Below are positions 58,401-64,000 of a DNA stretch of 64,000 nt, piece after piece. The stretch is from Sanderia malayensis (taxonomy: Eukaryota; Cnidaria; Scyphozoa; Semaeostomeae; Pelagiidae): assembly GCA_013076295.1 (NCBI GenBank), contig RQOL01000772.1:2385087-2449086 (forward strand), given 5' to 3'. The translations under genes and the position numbers were made by a program. Each line of letters begins with the position of its first letter. Positions within the stretch are counted from its first letter, which is position 1. The notes beneath the pieces were generated by a model. It did not search any database. It was given only the letters and a program-made list of their open reading frames with translations, and was not told where the DNA came from.

Positions 58401-61400
58401 TTCTTTTTCGATAACTCTTCCTTAGAAGGTTTAGCACCAACGTTTCGGAATACACCTTAAAAAGTATCATTCGTTAACTCAATCGTTGGGAAAGCATTAG
58501 GCTATAATAATAGACTATTAATATCAACTTGAAAAACTTACCAACAATTAACAAGTTGACAGGAAAAATGATTAAACTGCTCATTACTCCAATTCCAATT
58601 TGAGAAGCAGAAAACTCAAATGGTCCAAGTTTCAAAGTAGATGATGGATTTGATTGGCCTCCAACTTGATAAAACATAGCATTTGTTAACATTGTGCAAT
58701 ATATCAATGTAAGGCAACAGGATAATCGTTGTACTCTGGTAAATCTTGATTGAGGTGGTCTAATGAATACACTAAACCATAAATGACTATCAGTTAGGTT
58801 CTTTTGCGTCGTTGAGTAAAACAGATGATTAAAACTTGCGATTTCATCATCACTAGCAATTGGTAAAACTCTTTCAATCGACCCATCTCCTTCTTCAACA
58901 GCTAACCATGCTTCATTGATGAATAAATAATTTTTATTTGTATTCAAATCGCGAATAGCAACTTTGCTCAAATACCACGAAGGTCGTTTGCCAGAATTAT
59001 CATGCCAAATCTTCAAATACGTCAAATCACCAAGAAAATCTTCACAACTAACAAGAAAAACATCTTTTGCTCGTTTTTGAAATGTTCGTTTACTTGCATC
59101 GCACAATTCGCGTGCCTCTGATGAGCCATCTTCTCCTGATATTTGAATAAATACACGTGATGTTGTACTAGCACTGTTTCCAAACCCAGTAAATACCGTC
59201 ACTTCGTAGAATTGTCGATCTGATACGTCATTGTCGGGAAGTGTTGCAACTCCGGCCTGTTAATAATAATCAATTTCATGTGATACTCATTCACATCCAT
59301 TAACAAGCTATGATACATGTTTATACATATCATTCATTGGATAATTGTACAGTCAATTGAAAATATCATACCCTAAGAATATCTTTCCTGTCTTCTCGTC
59401 TGGCCCAGAATAGCATGATAAGGTATACTCCAAACATCGCAAGAACAGTGGAGAATGCAACAGGATTCTCAGCAAGATTAGCAAACCCTGCAAATGCTTT
59501 GTCAAAATCAATTGGATTAGGAGCCACAAAGAATCCACCAGCAAACGATACTCTCTTTACAACCCTTCTGGGTTTATTCTGATTCTGACTTAACTGGCTT
59601 GAAGAATGGGCTGATGGGATTGTTAGCAATGGCTGAGCATTATCAACATCTGAATTTTGATCTTCAATTTTACAAATGCATTGAGTTTTCATGTATGTTG
59701 TATTTGGTCCAACCTGATAGAAAATAAACACAATTCATTCCAACCAAGCAGCTAAGAGGAAAACAGTTAAACCTGGACAAATAACAATAAACTATAACCA
59801 CGAAATAATAATGTAAAACATACTCTGCAGCCTTTTGAAGACCATATCTTCAATTCATCATTCCAAACTTTACATTTACTTTGGAAAATAAGTAAGCTGT
59901 AATTCAGCGATGGAATATAACCGAAATCCGAATAAACCTTGTCTTTATTTAAAAGTACAAGACCAATGTAGTATTGGCCAGTTTGGTTCAGCTCCCCATT
60001 CGATAAAATATAAGTTGAATGTTCTGGTAATTGGCTACTCTTCCTTGATGCTTCTTCGTTGGATAGAAATGTATGATTCTTCATGTATGACTTTAAACTT
60101 GGCCTCTTGCCGTACGATAATAGAACTCTATCAATTGAAAAAAAATAACAATTACATAACTTCTAAGAGAATTCGAGTATTTAAGAGTGTGAATATATAA
60201 AGACAAAATGACAGATAAGCAACTAACCTAAGCTTGAGTTTCTTGTCAACTGGCTTAACTTGAATGCCAACTCCATTTTCAAGAGATGTATAATTGAATT
60301 TATGAAATCTGAACGTTTGTGAATCATCGAAAGCATTCATATCTGGAACTAGCGTCTTCCCTTTCAAATCACGTGTTACAAACATCTGTAGCTCTTGGCC
60401 AGCAACGTTGATTGGTTTTCCATTTTTGTCAGTTAAGGACAGTCCCAAGATATCTGATTTGATGTCGTCAGAAGTGGCGTCATTTCCGTATGGATTATTA
60501 GCCATGGAAGAGACCTGGAAACAAATACAACAAAATTAAACAACTCACAACTTGATTATTATATGAATGGCACATCGTAAATTCGCGTGGTAAATAAGAT
60601 AATTGTAAAAAATATTATACAAACCATGGCACCAACAGATTGTTGAACTCCATCAGATGAATCATTGCCAATTAATGATTTTAAAGCAGGAATTTTAAAT
60701 CCTGCACTTTCATCATCTGCATTATCACCAATCTGAGACATTTGTACATTCATGTTGGCAAGTTTCACAACTGTTGGCTTATCTCCGGCCACCAATTGCC
60801 GTAACAATGCTCCACCAACTTTATCAACTGTGTCAAGAACCTTTGAAGTTGCATTCGAAACAGCTGAATCCTTACTGGTGCCATTAATTGTTTTATTACC
60901 CTAGGAGATTCGTATGATGTAAATTGATTATCACTGTTGGCTTGTTGCAAAGAGGATTCCTGATTGACGCAATTCAAGTCGCAATTAATAAAACTGAAAT
61001 AAACATAAAAGACTTACCATTCTCAATGAATTGGCTTGAAGCAATTTGGAAGAGCCTTGTAGCATTGTGATTGCAGCTGATTTAAGAGATGGATCTTGGG
61101 GGTTCGATTGTAGCATGCAATCAGACATGTCAGACATACCCGACGATGAAGCATCCTATTAAATCACAATACATCGCAATATGAATACATTGATTCATAA
61201 GCAAATGCAGAAAGATTGATTGTATGTATTGGCTGGATTAGTTTGGAAATACCTGAGCATCACCAGTTAGCTCTTCTGGCTTTGAAGTCATTTCATTATA
61301 AACGTCACCAATCTGTTTTATTTGATCAATGGTGCACGCTTTAACTTTGCTTACGGCCGTTAAGATTGAAGTTCGAGCCTTGTAGAAAAATTAAATCAAA

Positions 61401-64000
61401 TTATTTAATGCTACAAATAATCAAGCTAATAGAAGATAATTCGGCATAACAATGTGGGCGTGCTTACAGAAATGGCTTGATCAATTGAAAAGGCTTGTGT
61501 TGAATTTGAATTCATGACAGATCCAACAGCAAGTGCTGTTTGTGTTAATGTTTGAACATTTCCAGATGAAGATAATTTAGTCAGATCATCGCTTACAGCT
61601 TTCAAATCTATCGATACTGGCTCTTCTACCTGTCAATATATAACACAAAATTGATACTTTATTCCATCATATAATAATTCATATATGGTGATATATATAG
61701 TATATAGTAATTCATATCATCTAACAGAGAATTCAATGAAACAATTAAGAATATATCACCTTTACAGTCATAACTTTCTCTGTCATACCACCGTATCTAT
61801 CAAAGATCTTCACATTAATTTTCATTTCATAATTAGAAGATACTTTTCCCATGGGTAAAACTGTTTCAATGCTATTTTCAAATCCACGATAAATATTTGC
61901 AACATTATCCTCTCTCACTACGTCTACAAAAAAGCAATTGACCTCATGTCAGTTGATAATAAGGATTAGAAATAATTAATAGCAGAAAATGGAAACATTA
62001 GCATGACAAATGACAATACCTATATGATATTCCAATGGCATGTCTTCATCCACCCAATGTTCACAAATAACTTTAAACTTGGTCACAAGTGCGAAACCTG
62101 ATTTAGGAAGAACATTGCAACTTCCACTTGACGGTGGCTGATTCACTTTAAATCGATATTCCGTGGAACCTTCACCGTCAGCTATACAAAGGAAATATTT
62201 CTCATTTAATCGTCGTATTCATATTTAATGATCAAACAACCTTAGTGTTTAATTAAAATTAAAATTTTACCAGTGTTTTCTGGAGATTTCCATGCACTGA
62301 TTTTCAAACTATAATCTTTACCCAGTTGAAGGGCATTTTCACGCACAACAACATTAGCTTGGTTTATCCCTGTAGTTGTATTTGATACAAAATCTGCAAC
62401 CTTCCCTTCAATGTTTGATGAAGTGATCTCATAAAGTGACCACATGTACGATAGCTTTGTCGAATCTGTACAATCTGTGCATACACTTTGAAGGATAAGT
62501 CTTTCTGCTGAATTCAACTTATCAAGACAATTCATCTTGCACCTAGAAGACAAACAGTACCAGTTAGATTTCATCACTAAAAGAACATATCAATATAAGT
62601 ATGCAATGATGTGTTTAAATAATCTTCAATTTACTTAATATCCATGGTCGGTGGGTCTCCTGCGAGAACTTTAATCTCTTGATCAAAATAAGCAGTTCTT
62701 GAGTCCTTCTTCACAATCAATCGAATGAAGTACGAACGTCTTGCAACAAGGTTTGCAGTATTAATCTATAAACAAATAAATAAATATTATTATCATGTAT
62801 TGAGCCCTCGTTACTGGTAACCATCAAACTAATGTAAGAAAAATATATGAAGTTAATAAACGTAAATATGAACAACCTGCAGTGACGTAAGGGACAAGTC
62901 ATTACGAGAAAGATTTTGGTGACCATTTCTGAAGCAGCCAGATGTATTACTAATTGGTTTGTAACCACTTGTAAATACTTCATCATGTCGTCTGCAATAC
63001 CATGCAAATATCAAACTACTTCGATCTGTAATAACTGCATCTGGATCATTTGAATCCGATGCATCCAGTTTCAGATTGATACTACTTGATACGGTTCTTC
63101 TAAATCCACCTACAATCCATAATAATCTCAATTAATCACCCAATCTAATCCAATCTTGGTCACTTTAAGCATTACGAGAATAATGAAGTAGGACATACCT
63201 TTAATTGAAGCTTTGAGGGGTGTGGCGTGAATATTGAACCATGCATCTCTTGATACTTTCACACTGCCAAGGTTATGTGTTTTGCTTTGAAACGACAAAG
63301 TCAGTTTGACTAAATTCATTCCAGCAGGTAAAAACTTGTTTGGAATTTCATGCACTGTGATATCTAAAGTACCAGGATGTTGCTTGAAGGGCATCTTTGC
63401 ATTCTTGCTTGTTGTGTTGAATCTCATTTGCTTAGCACTGGCATCTACTGTAAATATGTCCCATGTGAAAATAACAATGTCAGCTCTTTCACATTCAAAA
63501 CTGGTGTTTACTTTTAAGATGATTCTTTCAGATCTTTGTGCTACCAAAGGACTTACTTGTGTTCCACCCCCATTAATGGACAATGTAGGCACAGAACAAG
63601 GCTGGCCTACCACTTCCAAATCTTTCGATATTTCTTCAAAGCTCACGCGATTCATAGCTTTCAATTTGATATTAAATTTTCCTTTATTCTTATATGTATG
63701 ATTAAGTGAGAAATTGCCAGTTGCAAGGTTGGAATATTTATAATCATACATTGTATGTTCATTGAAATTTGGGCACTGAGTATTATTCAGAACAATGACG
63801 TTCATGTCACCAAAATTAAGAATGAAACAAGAAGCAGTTCCATATTTTTGAGCATTTATTGAAAACTTTGCTTGCTCACCAAGATAAATGCTTGACGCAG
63901 TCTTCAAATTAATATTTCTTACACTTTCTTCAATGCTTATCACTTTCCATTGTTCACTTTGCTCCAATTTATTATAAATTAGCACAGAAACATTGTAAAT
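55449..64000 (-). CDS. Polycystin-1-like receptor/channel (PKD-REJ-GPS-PLAT-PKD channel), 5' end missing
   Basis: C-terminal part of a polycystin-1 family protein (PKD1, PKD1L1-3, PKDREJ); the subtype was not resolved. At least 18 in-phase exons from 63199->64000 to 55449-57088. Order: PKD-like domain (FILNFGDMN, NHTYKNKGKFNIKLKAMN), REJ region (63199-61253), GAIN and an atypical GPS (CKVWNDELKIWSSKGC, QCIC, then SFAGGFFVAPNPIDF; 59372-60126), first membrane helix, PLAT domain (58542-59256; TVFTGFGNSAST, DLTYLKIWHDNSGKRPSWYL), transmembrane block (57759-58455, with a poly-Lys loop), the polycystin extracellular domain (GGARLRQLRVKK) and a six-helix channel-like region in one 1.64-kb exon (WNMTEFTMIVLV, FYFAYVIFAF, LLLGSFEFEEI, GPLYFLSLMLFGVMYILNVF). 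The C-terminus is Asp/His-rich then charged coiled coil. The reading frame is open to the right edge. Confidence 0.9.

Overview
The window is animal (metazoan) nuclear DNA, AT-rich, with many short exons and introns mostly of 80-500 bp. The (TTAGGG)n telomere repeat and the gene set (Tbx1/10, merlin, KIF12, septin, AKAP10, SLCO, beta-glucuronidase, polycystin-1-like) fit a compact invertebrate genome. An ascidian tunicate such as Ciona is my best guess, but the species is inference. All exon models below were read by eye from splice sites, reading phase and family similarity.

Layout. 1-6614 is pure telomere repeat, followed by a 100-N scaffold gap (6615-6714). The repeat is G-rich on the + strand, which is backwards for a left chromosome end. 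6715-11174 is gene-poor and carries hairpins, repeat copies and one doubtful two-exon gene (9003-9417, -). Next come an AKAP10-like gene (11175-14160, -) head to head with a Tbx1/10 T-box gene (15003-18132, +), then merlin/NF2 (18739-22183, -), a kinesin-12 family KIF12-like gene (22581-32541, -) and a SEPTIN2-like septin (32911-34849, -). One KIF12 intron holds a ~2.9 kb satellite of about 22 units, each with an embedded CCCTAA telomeric core.

36136-52030 is a three-copy tandem array of an organic-anion transporter gene (SLCO/OATP, +). Only the third copy (47472-51605) has a clean frame; copies 1 and 2 carry single-base indels. Copies 1 and 2 each drag along the same internally deleted piece of the neighbouring beta-glucuronidase gene, whose intact version is at 51704-54894 (-), tail to tail with SLCO copy 3. 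Intron 1 of copies 2 and 3 contains a nest of non-autonomous transposons. Comparing the copies gives filled and empty sites, hence exact target duplications (TTAA and TA).

55449 to the right edge is the 3' part of a polycystin-1-like gene (-) with PKD, REJ, GAIN/GPS, PLAT and polycystin-channel regions; its 5' end lies outside the window.

The genes do not form one pathway. Merlin, KIF12, septin and AKAP10 are cytoskeletal or signalling genes, SLCO and GUSB could both act on conjugated organic anions (substrate link is inference), and the polycystin is a membrane receptor/channel.
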